Source of the DNA: Ureibacillus terrenus
GTDB taxonomy: Bacteria; Bacillota; Bacilli; Bacillales_A; Planococcaceae
Assembly: GCF_006569205.1 (NCBI RefSeq)
Contig: NZ_VIGD01000004.1
Coordinates: 124,001-188,000 of the forward strand
Reading direction: 5' to 3'
DNA length: 64,000 nt
Shown here one piece after another: positions 9,472 to 18,824 of this stretch; within the stretch, counting starts at the first letter, position 1; every line of letters starts with the position of its first letter. The notes below the pieces were generated by a model. It searched no databases. It was not told the origin of the DNA and was given only the letters and a program-made list of their open reading frames with translations. The translations under genes and the position numbers were made by a program.

Positions 9472-10252
9472 AATTATCCGTTCGGGCGAGACGATGGAAA
9501 AAAAAACCGGAACGGTTCAAATTAAAATTCGCGATGTGTTTGCGAAACAATTTGAAGCCGATTCAAATGCAGGCGAAAAGGAACAATCCGTTTCGTTGGA
9601 GGAAGTTTATAAAGAACGTGAACGCATTCTTGAAGAAATGAAAAGGGAAATCCAATCAAAAAGGGAAGAATTTGAAAAATATCGCCAATCCAAATTGGAG
9701 GAAATCGAAACGTTAAAACAACAATGGGGCGAAGAAAAGCTCATTCTGCAAAAAGAAGCTTATGATGAGGGATTCCAACAAGGCTATGAAGAAGGTATGA
9801 AAAAAGCTGCCGCCGATATGGAAAACGCGTTGAATCTTGCAAATGAAACCATTGAAAATGCCCGCATCAATGCGCAAAAATACCTTGAAGAACAGGAACA
9901 GGTGATTTTGGAATTGGCTTTGAAATCGGCCGAAAAAATCATCGGCGCGGCCCTTAAAAAAGATGAAACGCTGTTTCTTTCCATTGTACGGCGGGGATTG
10001 AAGGAAGCCCGTGAAAGCAAAGAAATAAAGTTGTATGTATCCCCTGCATATTATCAGTTGGTAACGGAAAACCGTGAAGAATTGGCGGTCATGTTTCCAC
10101 CGGATGTACCGTTTTTGATTTTTGTCAATGAAGATATGGACGATACCGACGGCTATATCGAAACGAACCATGGGCGGATTGTCCTATCGATTGACGAGCA
10201 ATTGAAAGAATTGCGCCTAAAACTCAGCGAAATGCTAGAAAGTAGGGATTGA
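9455..10252 (+). CDS. fliH: Flagellar export ATPase regulator FliH
   Basis: Stator-like subunit that binds and restrains the export ATPase FliI at the base of the flagellum. The 265-residue protein is dominated by a long charged coiled coil (about residues 50-150, with EEMKREIQSKREEFEKYRQ-type heptads) and a globular C-terminal FliH/YscL domain. The start is uncertain: ATG 9455 lies very close to GGAGGAGG, while TTG 9464 has better spacing. Either way the start lies inside fliG, implying coupling. Sequence is poorly conserved; assignment rests on coiled coil and position before fliI. Confidence 0.88.
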   Translation: MTSLSKIIRSGETMEKKTGTVQIKIRDVFAKQFEADSNAGEKEQSVSLEEVYKERERILEEMKREIQSKREEFEKYRQSKLEEIETLKQQWGEEKLILQKEAYDEGFQQGYEEGMKKAAADMENALNLANETIENARINAQKYLEEQEQVILELALKSAEKIIGAALKKDETLFLSIVRRGLKEARESKEIKLYVSPAYYQLVTENREELAVMFPPDVPFLIFVNEDMDDTDGYIETNHGRIVLSIDEQLKELRLKLSEMLESRD

Positions 10253-10256
10253 TCAT

Positions 10257-11579
10257 ATGAAAGCAGCTGATTTGATCAACCAGATCCCTGTCGTTGATAC
10301 TTTTAAAAAATACGGAAAAGTGACAAGGGTTGTAGGGCTGTTAATCGAATCGCAAGGTCCCGAATGTTCCATCAATGATGTTTGTAAAATACATGTGCGT
10401 ACCAAAAACGGACATGAAGTGATTTTGGCGGAAGTGGTGGGTTTTAAAGATGAGTATGTCATGTTAATGCCCTTTACTTCCGTAAGAGAAATTTCCATCG
10501 GATGTTTAGTGGAAGGAACAGGCCGCGCTTTGGAGGTAAAAGTCGGGCCCGAACTGATTGGGAAAGTGCTTGATTCGCTGGGGAACCCTTTTGATGGCAC
10601 TCCGCTTCCGAGAGGACTCGTCTCTGTCCCGACGGAAAACGACCCTCCCAATCCGTTGCATCGTCCACCCATTGATTGTCAATTAGAAGTGGGGGTCAAA
10701 GCGATCGATGCCATGTTAACGGTCGGGCGGGGGCAAAGGGTTGGGATTTTTGCAGGGTCCGGAGTAGGGAAAAGTACCCTTCTCGGGATGATCGCCCGAA
10801 ATACAAGAGCCGATTTGAACGTCATCGCGCTGATCGGCGAACGCGGAAGGGAAGTAAGAGAGTTTATTGAGAGGGACCTTGGGGAAGAAGGATTGAAACG
10901 TTCCATTGTGGTTGCGGCCACCGGCGATCAGCCGGCACTCATGAGGATTAAAGGAGCATTTACGGCAACGGCCATTGCGGAATATTTCCGCGACCGTGGG
11001 ATGAATGTCATGCTGATGATGGATTCTGTTACACGGGTTGCGATGGCACAGAGGGAAATCGGATTGGCAACCGGTGAACCGCCGGCACAAAAAGGATACA
11101 CCCCTTCCGTATTCTCCATTTTGCCCAAACTTCTTGAAAGAACGGGAACGAGCATGAAAGGAAGCATTACCGCTTTCTATACGGTGCTCGTTGACGGAGA
11201 TGATATGAATGAACCGATAGCGGATACGGTGAGGGGGATTTTGGATGGCCATATCGTTTTGGATCGCGCCCTTGCCAACAAAGGACATTATCCGGCAATC
11301 AACATACTGAAAAGTGTCAGCCGCCTGATGAACCATATATCTGCCCAAGAACATGTAAAAGCTGCCGAGAGAATTCGCGAATTATATTATACATACGCCA
11401 AATCGGAAGACTTGATTAACATAGGTGCATATAAAAAAGGAACATCGAGGGAAATAGATGAAGCGATTCATTATGAACCACTCATCACCCGTTTTTTAAA
11501 GCAGGGGTTTAAAGAAAAAGTGACCCTTGAAGAAAGCGTCAATGAATTGATTGAGCTGGCGAATGGGGGTGGCAGATGA
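10257..11579 (+). CDS. fliI: Flagellar type III export ATPase FliI
   Basis: Hexameric ATPase, related to F1 beta, that energises delivery of flagellar subunits to the export gate. The 440-residue protein has Walker A GSGVGKSTLLG near residue 166, the Walker B segment MLMMDSVTR, and the family stretch GEPPAQKGYTPSVFSILPKL (key: Pro-Pro, Ser-Val-Phe). ATG 10257 follows AGTAGGGATTGATC, within a few bases of the fliH stop. Its stop overlaps fliJ, so fliH-fliI-fliJ form a tight block. Confidence 0.98.
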   Translation: MKAADLINQIPVVDTFKKYGKVTRVVGLLIESQGPECSINDVCKIHVRTKNGHEVILAEVVGFKDEYVMLMPFTSVREISIGCLVEGTGRALEVKVGPELIGKVLDSLGNPFDGTPLPRGLVSVPTENDPPNPLHRPPIDCQLEVGVKAIDAMLTVGRGQRVGIFAGSGVGKSTLLGMIARNTRADLNVIALIGERGREVREFIERDLGEEGLKRSIVVAATGDQPALMRIKGAFTATAIAEYFRDRGMNVMLMMDSVTRVAMAQREIGLATGEPPAQKGYTPSVFSILPKLLERTGTSMKGSITAFYTVLVDGDDMNEPIADTVRGILDGHIVLDRALANKGHYPAINILKSVSRLMNHISAQEHVKAAERIRELYYTYAKSEDLINIGAYKKGTSREIDEAIHYEPLITRFLKQGFKEKVTLEESVNELIELANGGGR

Positions 11580-12028
11580 TGGTTCAATATACATATCGAT
11601 TCGAAAAAGTGTTGACGATTCGCGAACAGGAAAAACGGCAGTTCGAAGCGGCTTATCATGAGGCGGTCCGTTCCTTTGAAAAAGTGGCAACCCAATTGTA
11701 TGAATTACTAAAGAAAAAAGAGCAACTCATCGGTTACCAAAACGACCGTCTGAAAAGCGGTTCAACAATTGATGAAATCCATCATTATGCGATATTCATC
11801 AACAGTTTGGATCATGCCATTGAAGACGTGCAAAAAAAGGTCAGCCAGGCAAGGGCGAGAATGCAATGGTATGAACAAAAATTATTAGAAAAAAACTTGG
11901 AAGTACGAAAGTTTGAGAAAATGCGAGAGAAGGATTTTCAGACATTTCAAGAGGAACAAAACCGTATTGAATCCCAAAACTTGGACGAGCTTTCCTCCCT
12001 TATGTATAACCAGAAAATATTCAGGTGA
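11576..12028 (+). CDS. fliJ: Flagellar export chaperone FliJ
   Basis: Small coiled-coil protein that sits in the FliI hexamer and contacts FlhA. The 150-residue product is almost wholly predicted helical and charged, beginning with YRFEKVLTIREQEKRQFE, which matches the FliJ N-terminal pattern. It overlaps fliI by four bases (ATGA). Two adjacent ATG codons (11576 and 11579) could both serve. Sequence identity in this family is low, so position after fliI carries much of the weight. Confidence 0.92.
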   Translation: MMVQYTYRFEKVLTIREQEKRQFEAAYHEAVRSFEKVATQLYELLKKKEQLIGYQNDRLKSGSTIDEIHHYAIFINSLDHAIEDVQKKVSQARARMQWYEQKLLEKNLEVRKFEKMREKDFQTFQEEQNRIESQNLDELSSLMYNQKIFR

Positions 12029-12032
12029 TTTT

Positions 12033-12650
12033 ATGGCAAAAATAAATAAAATTGTAAAAAATAACCAAATATCTGAAGGGGCAGAAGAAAAATCACCAGG
12101 TTTCTTTCAAAAATTGTTCGCATGGGTGATTATTCCGCTGTTGTTTGTAGTTGCAATCTTGCTCGTCATTGCCCAATTTACAAACACGAATGTATTCGAA
12201 AAAGCTTCCGAAGTATTGCCTTTCGACAAAAAGGACGCATCGCCTTCCAATACAAAGGAAATTGATGAAGAAATCCTTTTGTTGAAAGCGGAAATCAAAG
12301 AAAAGGATGCTGAAATTGAAAAACTTCAAAGAGAGCTGGATGATGCGATTGCTGAGAAAGAAAACCAGATTGCGATACAAAAAGATTTAAGAAGAAAAAT
12401 AGAAGAATTGGAATCTGGAAAACTGGAAACAAGAAAAGATTTAAAAGAAATTGTAAAGACCTATGAAAACATGTCGGCAAAAGCAGTTGCACCGATTATT
12501 GCCGAATTGGGAGACGAACAGGCGTTGGAAATTTTATCGAACATGAAGCCTGATAAGCTGTCCCAAGTGCTGGCAAAAATGGAGCCGAAAGATGCGGCGC
12601 GATATACGGAACTGTTGGCAGCAAAGAAAACCATAGAGCCGGAATCTTAA
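12033..12650 (+). CDS. ylxF: MotE/YlxF-like flagellar membrane protein
   Basis: This 205-residue protein corresponds to YlxF of the B. subtilis fla/che operon, a member of the MgtE N-domain-like group sometimes called MotE. It has one membrane segment at about residues 30-52 (LFAWVIIPLLFVVAILLVI), a coiled coil at about 78-140, and a C-terminal MgtE-N-like domain containing MKPDKLSQVLAKMEPKDAA. ATG 12033 follows fliJ by four bases. Precise function in Bacilli is unclear; relatives support stator or basal-body function. Confidence 0.85.
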   Translation: MAKINKIVKNNQISEGAEEKSPGFFQKLFAWVIIPLLFVVAILLVIAQFTNTNVFEKASEVLPFDKKDASPSNTKEIDEEILLLKAEIKEKDAEIEKLQRELDDAIAEKENQIAIQKDLRRKIEELESGKLETRKDLKEIVKTYENMSAKAVAPIIAELGDEQALEILSNMKPDKLSQVLAKMEPKDAARYTELLAAKKTIEPES

Positions 12651-12673
12651 TTTGAAAGGAGGTGCAACGCGTA

Positions 12674-13861
12674 ATGATGAGTGTCGGAATGCCCATTGCT
12701 GCAGCCCGTTCGTTGACGGGTCCGCCAGAAACCAAAACGGTATTTACAACGAATATGAAGTTTGGAGAAGTTTTTAAGAAAGTGGCTGCAGAGATAAGAG
12801 GGCAGAAGGGGATCCAGGAGCCGTCAAATCCGGAAATTCAATCACTGCTGAAAGCTGACGCCCTTGAAGAAGTTTTCGGATTGCTTGGAATTACCAATGA
12901 CGAAGGATTGTTGTTGGTTGGTTCCGGCGAAGAAGAAAAAATGGCGGCAATGGACGAAGTATTGAACAATCTTGATGACCTCTTATCATTGGTCAACATG
13001 GACTTGAAACAACTGAATGAAATCATTCAGGAGTTGTCGGAAGAAGAGTTTGGTATTGTAAATGTTTGGGATTTCATAAAATGGATCAACGAAGATTCCG
13101 ACTTTTCGGAGAAGCTTATATCCGGTATACATAAACAGGACAATGGCGCCGTTCAGATGTTGCGATTGTTAAAGTTGGTCCAATCAATAGGGGAAAATTC
13201 CGAATTGATGTTAGATCAGACTGAACAAATCACCAATTTAAAGACATTGTTGCAGACGATCGGAGATAACCTTTCGAAAGAAGCGACAAATACGTCAGGG
13301 AAAGTCTCTTTGGAAGGATTTCAAAAAGTAGTAAAACAAGCGGAAATAAAATATGAAACCGCTCATGCCCTGCATCAACATTCATCATCGGAAACGAGAA
13401 CGGCGGCCATTACAATACATAACCCAAATCGTACATCACAGGCCGAGTCGCTGGCCAAGCAGATCGAAACATTGTTGCAACGCAGCCAATTATCCAACTC
13501 CAATGGAACAACGAAGCTTTTCATAAAACTCTATCCTGAACATTTAGGCTCAATCCGCATCGAATTAGTGCAAAGGGATGGGGTCATGTCCGCCCGGTTG
13601 CTGGCATCAACATCCCTTGGCAAAGAATTGTTGGATAGCCAGATTCATCAACTGAAACAAGCGTTTATTCAGCAAAATATTCAGCTTGAAAGAATTGACA
13701 TACACCAAAGTTTGCAGGAAACGGATTTGAGGGATCGCAATTTCTCCAACCATATGTTTAAAGAAGAACAGCACTCCGAACAGGAAGAACAGCCTTCAGA
13801 AGAAAGGGAAGAGGAAGAAAAAATCTCATTCAAAGATTATTTGATTGATGAGGAAGTGTAA
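12674..13861 (+). CDS. fliK: Flagellar hook-length control protein FliK
   Basis: Exported molecular ruler that ends hook growth and switches export specificity through FlhB. The 395-residue protein has a variable N-terminal ruler region and the conserved C-terminal domain with [20 protein letters not shown] (key: Leu-x-Pro-Glu-x-Leu-Gly) at about residues 275-295. The tail is very acidic ([14 protein letters not shown]). AAAGGAGGTG at 12655-12664 favours ATG 12674 or the adjacent ATG 12677; a GTG at 12662 overlaps the ribosome binding site and is unlikely. Confidence 0.92.
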   Translation: MMSVGMPIAAARSLTGPPETKTVFTTNMKFGEVFKKVAAEIRGQKGIQEPSNPEIQSLLKADALEEVFGLLGITNDEGLLLVGSGEEEKMAAMDEVLNNLDDLLSLVNMDLKQLNEIIQELSEEEFGIVNVWDFIKWINEDSDFSEKLISGIHKQDNGAVQMLRLLKLVQSIGENSELMLDQTEQITNLKTLLQTIGDNLSKEATNTSGKVSLEGFQKVVKQAEIKYETAHALHQHSSSETRTAAITIHNPNRTSQAESLAKQIETLLQRSQLSNSNGTTKLFIKLYPEHLGSIRIELVQRDGVMSARLLASTSLGKELLDSQIHQLKQAFIQQNIQLERIDIHQSLQETDLRDRNFSNHMFKEEQHSEQEEQPSEEREEEEKISFKDYLIDEEV

Positions 13862-13863
13862 CG

Positions 13864-14523
13864 ATGTCTGAGATGTCAAAAATTACGAGCGATTATTATT
13901 TATCGAATGCTAAAAAAGTAGAGAAGAAGACCGGAAATTCTGTTCTTGGAAAAGACGATTTTTTAAAAATTTTAATTACCCAATTGCAGCATCAAGATCC
14001 AACTGCACCGGTGAATGACAAAGAGTTTATCGCCCAAATGGCCCAATTCTCCGCTTTGGAACAAATGCAAAACATGACAAAAGCGATGGAAGATTTGCTT
14101 GAATCCCAATTGGAAACACAATTAATGGCATACACAAGTTTTTTGGGACAGGAAGTCAAATGGCATGAAATTACAGATCAACTGGACAAAAACGGAATGC
14201 CGATCATCAACGAAGGACAGGGCAGAATTGTCGAACTGAAATTTAAGAATCAAATGCCTGTGTTTGTATTGGACGATGGCAAAGAAATCGGCGCAGGAAA
14301 TATTTCTTCTGTTCTAAAGAGGGATGCCGGGCAATCCGTTTCCGAAAATCCGCTCGTTGAAGCAAGCAGGCTGATTGGAAGAAAAGTGCAATACCAAAAT
14401 GAAAATGGAGAAATTGTTCAGGGAATCATTGAAGCGGTGACAAGCAACAATCAATGGATCGAATTTATATTGGATAACCAAATCCGTTTAAAGAAAGGGC
14501 AATTTGAGCTTGTCCAGGAATAA
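13864..14523 (+). CDS. flgD: Flagellar hook cap / assembly protein FlgD
   Basis: Scaffold placed at the growing hook tip so that FlgE can polymerise. The 219-residue protein carries the conserved N-terminal FlgD motif [20 protein letters not shown] (about 24-43) followed by [17 protein letters not shown], which defines the family. It begins three bases after fliK. A second ATG lies at 13873. The C-terminal half is a beta-rich domain (VKWHEITDQ onward) similar to Bacillus FlgD. Confidence 0.94.
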   Translation: MSEMSKITSDYYLSNAKKVEKKTGNSVLGKDDFLKILITQLQHQDPTAPVNDKEFIAQMAQFSALEQMQNMTKAMEDLLESQLETQLMAYTSFLGQEVKWHEITDQLDKNGMPIINEGQGRIVELKFKNQMPVFVLDDGKEIGAGNISSVLKRDAGQSVSENPLVEASRLIGRKVQYQNENGEIVQGIIEAVTSNNQWIEFILDNQIRLKKGQFELVQE

Positions 14524-14562
14524 AGCGGTTAAGATAACAAATTTGAAAGGAGAACGAGAATC

Positions 14563-15516
14563 ATGCTACGTTCCATGTATTCAGCAATTTCTGGGTTAAG
14601 AAATCATCAAACAAAATTAGATGTGATAGGAAACAATATTTCCAATGTCAATACATATGGGTTTAAAAAGAGCCGGACTGTATTCAAAGAAATGGTGGCT
14701 CAGAACATCGGAAGCGCTTCCGGAGCGACGGCAACCCGCGGTGGTGTCAACCCAAAACAGGTCGGCTTGGGTTCCACAATGGCAGCGATTGATACAATTC
14801 ATTCTACCGGAGCCCTTCAATCGACTTCCCGCACCCTTGATTTGGCAATTTCAGGAGAAGGGTTCTTCATGGTGGCCGATTCCATTGATGCAACAAAAAC
14901 GGGCTTCACCAATATTTTATTCACAAGAGACGGCAACTTTTACATGGACAAAGACGGTTATCTTGTCAATGCTGAAGGGAAGTACTTGGTCGGTGTCACT
15001 GCCGGCAGTGCGGTAGGGGATACAAGCACTGATCCGGTATTCCCAAGCCCGGATGATGTTGAAGTTATAACAACCGACGATTTGGCAGGCGGCAGTGTCA
15101 CTCCTGCAACTTGGCAGGAATTGATTTCCGGCAAGAGTTACGGTCCAATCCGGATCCCCACGGATGCCACTGAATTAAGCATCGGTCAGGACGGTACCGT
15201 TACATTTGTCGATGCGGATGGCAACTTGAAATGGGCCGGACAAATTGTATTGGCCAAATTTTCTAATGCCGGCGGTTTGCAAAAGGCAGGAAACAACTAC
15301 TATAAGCTGACAGAAAACTCCGGCAACCCATATGTTCAAGTTGGAACGGTGGCAGGGTTGGGTTCCATCGAATCCGGATTCCTTGAAATGTCAAACGTGG
15401 ATTTATCTGAAGAATTTACGGAAATGATTGTCGCACAGCGGGGATTCCAGGCAAATGCCCGCACCATTACTACTTCCGACCAAATTTTGGAAGAGTTAGT
15501 GAATTTGAAAAGATAA
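14563..15516 (+). CDS. flgE: Flagellar hook protein FlgE
   Basis: Structural subunit of the hook. The 317-residue protein has the N-terminal signature LRNHQTKLDVIGNNISNVNTYGFKKSR and C-terminal VAQRGFQANARTITTSDQIL, the two segments that build the coiled-coil core. AAAGGAGAACGAG precedes ATG 14563. It is longer than the roughly 264-residue B. subtilis hook protein (once called FlgG); the extra residues fall in the surface domain around 150-205. FlgG-type rod proteins share these ends, but the position after flgD supports the hook. Confidence 0.93.
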   Translation: MLRSMYSAISGLRNHQTKLDVIGNNISNVNTYGFKKSRTVFKEMVAQNIGSASGATATRGGVNPKQVGLGSTMAAIDTIHSTGALQSTSRTLDLAISGEGFFMVADSIDATKTGFTNILFTRDGNFYMDKDGYLVNAEGKYLVGVTAGSAVGDTSTDPVFPSPDDVEVITTDDLAGGSVTPATWQELISGKSYGPIRIPTDATELSIGQDGTVTFVDADGNLKWAGQIVLAKFSNAGGLQKAGNNYYKLTENSGNPYVQVGTVAGLGSIESGFLEMSNVDLSEEFTEMIVAQRGFQANARTITTSDQILEELVNLKR

Positions 15517-15560
15517 AGAATTTATACATATTAATTAGTTGATTTAGAAACGGGAGTGCA

Positions 15561-15602
15561 AAGGAGGGTCGGGCCGGCTCTTTCCTACCCGGCCCTGTTT
15601 CA
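15561..15602 (+). promoter_or_regulatory. SD sequence separated from swrD start by a GC-rich hairpin
   Basis: A strong AAGGAGGG (15561-15568) is followed by a hairpin, GGGCCGG (15571-15577) and CCGGCCC (15589-15595) with an 11-base loop, and only then by the swrD ATG at 15603. The linear distance from SD to ATG is about 35 bases, too far unless the hairpin folds the two together. An alternative pairing AGGA (15562-15565) with TCCT (15583-15586) would hide the SD. Confidence 0.6.
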
Positions 15603-15824
15603 ATGATCCAATTAACAAAACTGAACGGAAAACCCTTTACATTAAACGCATTATACATAGAAACTGTCGAATCTTTTCCGGATACGACCATTACGCTGAC
15701 AAATGGCCGGAAATATATTGTGAAAGAATCGGAACAAGAAGTTCAAAAGAAAGCATCGGATTATTATCGTTCGATTCAGGTGCTGTCAAACCCCCAACTG
15801 CGAGGTGTCGTAAATGAAGAATAA
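15603..15824 (+). CDS. swrD: SwrD/FlbD family flagellar power protein
   Basis: A 73-residue cytoplasmic protein of the FlbD family. In B. subtilis SwrD raises flagellar power (stator function) and is needed for swarming. The family pattern MIQLTKLNGKPFTLNALYIE then ETVESFPDTTITLTNGRKYIV is clear. It sits between flgE and fliL, as in B. subtilis. The start codon is unusually far from the only SD (see separate entry). It overlaps fliL by 11 bases. Confidence 0.93.
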   Translation: MIQLTKLNGKPFTLNALYIETVESFPDTTITLTNGRKYIVKESEQEVQKKASDYYRSIQVLSNPQLRGVVNEE

Positions 15825-16242
15825 TAAATTGTTAACGGTAATGCTCATCATTTTAGTGACGATTACGTTAATCGGGGTTGTTCTTTTTGTGTTATTGACG
15901 CAATTTAATAAGCAATCTTCAGCTTTGGAGCCATCCATCGATGAAATCCTGGAATCCAGCGTAGATGTGCCTGAAATCACAACGAACTTGGCGGATGGAA
16001 AATTTATTCGCATCCAATTGACCATTCAGACAGACAACCCTAAAGCGGCAAAAGAACTTCAGAAACGGGATTTCCAAACAAACAACATCATCATTGAAGA
16101 GCTATCCGAGTTGACGGAAGAGAACTTAAAAGGAAAAGACGGAAAAACCCTATTAGAATCTACAATCAAAACCCGATTAAATGAGTTGATGCAAGAGGGT
16201 GAAGTAGTGCAAGTATACATTACCTCCTACATGATTCAGTAA
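15814..16242 (+). CDS. fliL: Flagellar basal-body associated protein FliL
   Basis: Membrane protein associated with stator units. The 142-residue protein has one N-terminal membrane helix (about residues 6-28, LTVMLIILVTITLIGVVLFVLL-like) and an extracellular FliL domain with RIQLTIQTDNPKAAKEL. ATG 15814 lies inside the end of swrD, preceded by GCGAGGTGTCG. Length and topology fit the family; sequence similarity is modest, as usual for FliL. Confidence 0.92.
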   Translation: MKNNKLLTVMLIILVTITLIGVVLFVLLTQFNKQSSALEPSIDEILESSVDVPEITTNLADGKFIRIQLTIQTDNPKAAKELQKRDFQTNNIIIEELSELTEENLKGKDGKTLLESTIKTRLNELMQEGEVVQVYITSYMIQ

Positions 16243-16270
16243 AGTAACTTGTTGAAATGGAGGTGGACAA

Positions 16271-17269
16271 ATGCCAGGTGATGTATTATCCCAATCGGAA
16301 ATCGATGCTCTGCTTTCCGCGCTTTCCACAGGAGAAATGTCGGCAGATGAAATGAAAGCGGAGGAAGAAAAGAAAAAAGTCAAGGTTTATGACTTCAAGC
16401 GTGCCCTCCGTTTTTCAAAGGATCAAATCCGGAGTCTAACCCGGATTCATGAGAACTTTGCAAGACTGTTAACAACATATTTTTCTGCCCAGCTCAGAAC
16501 ATATGTGCAAATTTCTGTTGCTTCCGTCGATCAAATTCCTTTTGAAGAATTTGTTCGTTCCATCCCTAATATGACGCTGATAAACGTTTTCGAAGTACCG
16601 CCGTTGGACGGAAACATCTTGATGGAAATCAATCCGAACATCGCTTACTCGATGCTAGACCGTCTAATGGGCGGCAGCGGTACAAGCTATTCCAATGTGG
16701 ACAATTTGACGGAAATTGAACAAAAAATCATGACGAACTTATTTGAACGATCCTTCGAAAATTTGCGGGAAGCTTGGGAAAATATCGCTGATATAGATCC
16801 GGTTTTTGTGGAACTGGAAGTAAATCCGCAATTTTTGCAAATGATATCACCGAATGAAACAGTGATTGTCATTTCCATGAACACCATTATCGGCGAAACA
16901 TCCGGAATGATTAACATATGCATCCCGCATGTAGTTTTAGAGCCGATTATACATAATCTATCTGTTCAATATTGGATGCAATCCAAAACGAAGGAACCGA
17001 CGGAAGCCCAAATTAAAGCTCTGGAAACGAAAGTAAAAGAATCGGACTTGGAGCTGATTGTTGAATTAGGGAAGTCTGCGATTACAATCGAAGACTTTTT
17101 GACGTTGGAGATCGGCGATGTCATCCAGCTCGATCAAAAAATACAAGAACCATTGATTCTAAAAATTGGGGATATCCCAAAATTTACTGTACAACCTGGA
17201 AAATTAAAGAAAAAAATGGCAGTTCAAATTATTGAGTCTTTGAATGGAGGAGAAGAAGATGAACGATGA
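16271..17269 (+). CDS. fliM: Flagellar motor switch protein FliM
   Basis: C-ring component that binds CheY-P. The 332-residue protein begins MPGDVLSQSEIDALLSAL, matching the CheY-P binding peptide consensus (LSQxEIDALL). The middle CheC-like domain spans about 45-230 and includes GGSGTSYSN; the C-terminal FliN-like (SpoA) domain spans about 250-325 with LEIGDVIQLDQKI. AAATGGAGGTGGAC precedes the ATG. The last bases overlap fliY by 11. Confidence 0.97.
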   Translation: MPGDVLSQSEIDALLSALSTGEMSADEMKAEEEKKKVKVYDFKRALRFSKDQIRSLTRIHENFARLLTTYFSAQLRTYVQISVASVDQIPFEEFVRSIPNMTLINVFEVPPLDGNILMEINPNIAYSMLDRLMGGSGTSYSNVDNLTEIEQKIMTNLFERSFENLREAWENIADIDPVFVELEVNPQFLQMISPNETVIVISMNTIIGETSGMINICIPHVVLEPIIHNLSVQYWMQSKTKEPTEAQIKALETKVKESDLELIVELGKSAITIEDFLTLEIGDVIQLDQKIQEPLILKIGDIPKFTVQPGKLKKKMAVQIIESLNGGEEDER

Positions 17270-18437
17270 TATGCTCTCCCAAGAAGAAATTGAGGCCCTA
17301 TTGCGCGGCGAAACATTGGACGACAGACTGAATTTGAATGTGGAAGAATTTCTGACGGAAATGGAACGGGATGCTTTAGGTGAAATCGGAAATATTTCGT
17401 TTGGAAGCTCTGCAACCGCGTTATCTGCTTTGTTGGGGCAGAAAGTGGAGATTACAACCCCTGTTGTGTCGATCATCAACCGCAATAACCTGGAACAGGA
17501 GTTTCCGCATCCTTATGTTGCTGTTCAAGTGGAATATACAGAAGGTTTAAGCGGTGTGAATTTATTAGTCATTAAACAATCGGATGCAGCGATTATTGCA
17601 GATTTGATGCTTGGCGGTGACGGGCGCAATCCGAGTCCGGATTTAGGGGAAATTCAATTAAGCGCCATTCAGGAAGCGATGAACCAGATGATGGGCTCAG
17701 CTGCGACTTCCATGTCCGCCGTATTCAACAAAAAAGTGGATATTTCACCTCCTTCTCTTGCGCTCATGAATATTAAAGAAAGCGAAGGGGAAGAAAATAT
17801 TCCGGATGATGAGATCTTAGTGAAGGTTTCATTCCGGCTGCGCATCGGGGATTTAATTGATTCCACCATAATGGAATTATTGCCGTTGGATTTTAGCAAA
17901 AAATTAGTAAAAACTTTGCTTGGGGAAAGCGAAGACATACAACCAGAAGTACCGGCAAATCCCGGAATCCAGGAACATGCGGCTCAAACGCAGCCGACCC
18001 CATCTGCGCATTGGGAACGGCCGGATTATCAAACCGGAAAATCGGTTTATGAAGAGCATGCCGCTACCATCCAGGACACGCCGAGCTTCATAAATACTAC
18101 AAAACAAAGGGAACCTGTAAACATACATCAAGCTGAATTCGCGTCTTTCGAACAGCCGAAAATGAGCGAAACGGAAGCGCGCAATTTAAACATTCTGCTC
18201 GATATACCGTTGGAAGTTACGGTTGAGCTTGGACGGACAAAACATTCTGTAAAAGAGATTTTACAATTGACTTCAGGTTCCATTATTGAATTAAACCGGT
18301 TGGCCGGCGAGCCGGTGGATATTTTAGTGAATAACCGTCTCATTGCAAAAGGTGAAGTGGTCGTAATCGATGAAAATTTTGGTGTAAGAATCACGGACAT
18401 CATTAGTCAAACTGAACGAATTAATCAATTGAAATAA
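17259..18437 (+). CDS. fliY: Flagellar motor switch phosphatase FliY
   Basis: C-ring protein of Bacillales that both forms part of the switch and dephosphorylates CheY-P. The 392-residue protein has an N-terminal CheY-binding peptide (MLSQEEIEALLRG), a CheC-like domain with two phosphatase sites (GEIGNISFGSSAT and QEAMNQMMGSAAT, each with Glu and Asn), a Gln/Thr-rich linker at about 225-290, and a C-terminal FliN domain (LDIPLEVTVELGR). GGAGGAGAAGAAG favours ATG 17259 over ATG 17244. Confidence 0.96.
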   Translation: MNDDMLSQEEIEALLRGETLDDRLNLNVEEFLTEMERDALGEIGNISFGSSATALSALLGQKVEITTPVVSIINRNNLEQEFPHPYVAVQVEYTEGLSGVNLLVIKQSDAAIIADLMLGGDGRNPSPDLGEIQLSAIQEAMNQMMGSAATSMSAVFNKKVDISPPSLALMNIKESEGEENIPDDEILVKVSFRLRIGDLIDSTIMELLPLDFSKKLVKTLLGESEDIQPEVPANPGIQEHAAQTQPTPSAHWERPDYQTGKSVYEEHAATIQDTPSFINTTKQREPVNIHQAEFASFEQPKMSETEARNLNILLDIPLEVTVELGRTKHSVKEILQLTSGSIIELNRLAGEPVDILVNNRLIAKGEVVVIDENFGVRITDIISQTERINQLK

Positions 18438-18455
18438 AATGGGGGAATATTGGGT

Positions 18456-18818
18456 ATGTCAAAAAGAATTTTGGTTGTTGATGATGCAGCGTTCATGCGC
18501 ATGATGATCAAGGATATTTTAACGAAAAACGGCTATGAGGTCGTTGGCGAGGCGGCTGATGGGATGCAGGCTGTGGAAAAATATAATGAACTGCGTCCGG
18601 ATTTAGTCACGATGGACATTACAATGCCGGAAATGGACGGGATTACGGCATTGAAAAAAATTAAAGAACTGGATCCGAATGCCGTAGTCATTATGTGTTC
18701 TGCCATGGGGCAACAGGCAATGGTCATCGATGCGATCCAGGCAGGCGCCAAAGATTTTATTGTCAAGCCTTTCCAAGCTGATCGGGTGATCGAAGCAATA
18801 CAAAAAGCAATAGGTTGA
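18456..18818 (+). CDS. cheY: Chemotaxis response regulator CheY
   Basis: Single-domain receiver phosphorylated by CheA; CheY-P binds FliM/FliY to alter rotation. The 120-residue protein shows Asp9-Asp10 (VVDD), phosphoacceptor Asp54 in TMDITMPEMDG, the conserved Ser/Thr region CSAMGQQ and Lys in VKPFQ. GGGGGAATATTGGGT selects ATG 18456 rather than the TTG six bases earlier. As in B. subtilis, it lies between fliY and fliO. Confidence 0.97.
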   Translation: MSKRILVVDDAAFMRMMIKDILTKNGYEVVGEAADGMQAVEKYNELRPDLVTMDITMPEMDGITALKKIKELDPNAVVIMCSAMGQQAMVIDAIQAGAKDFIVKPFQADRVIEAIQKAIG

Positions 18819-18824
18819 TTGAAA

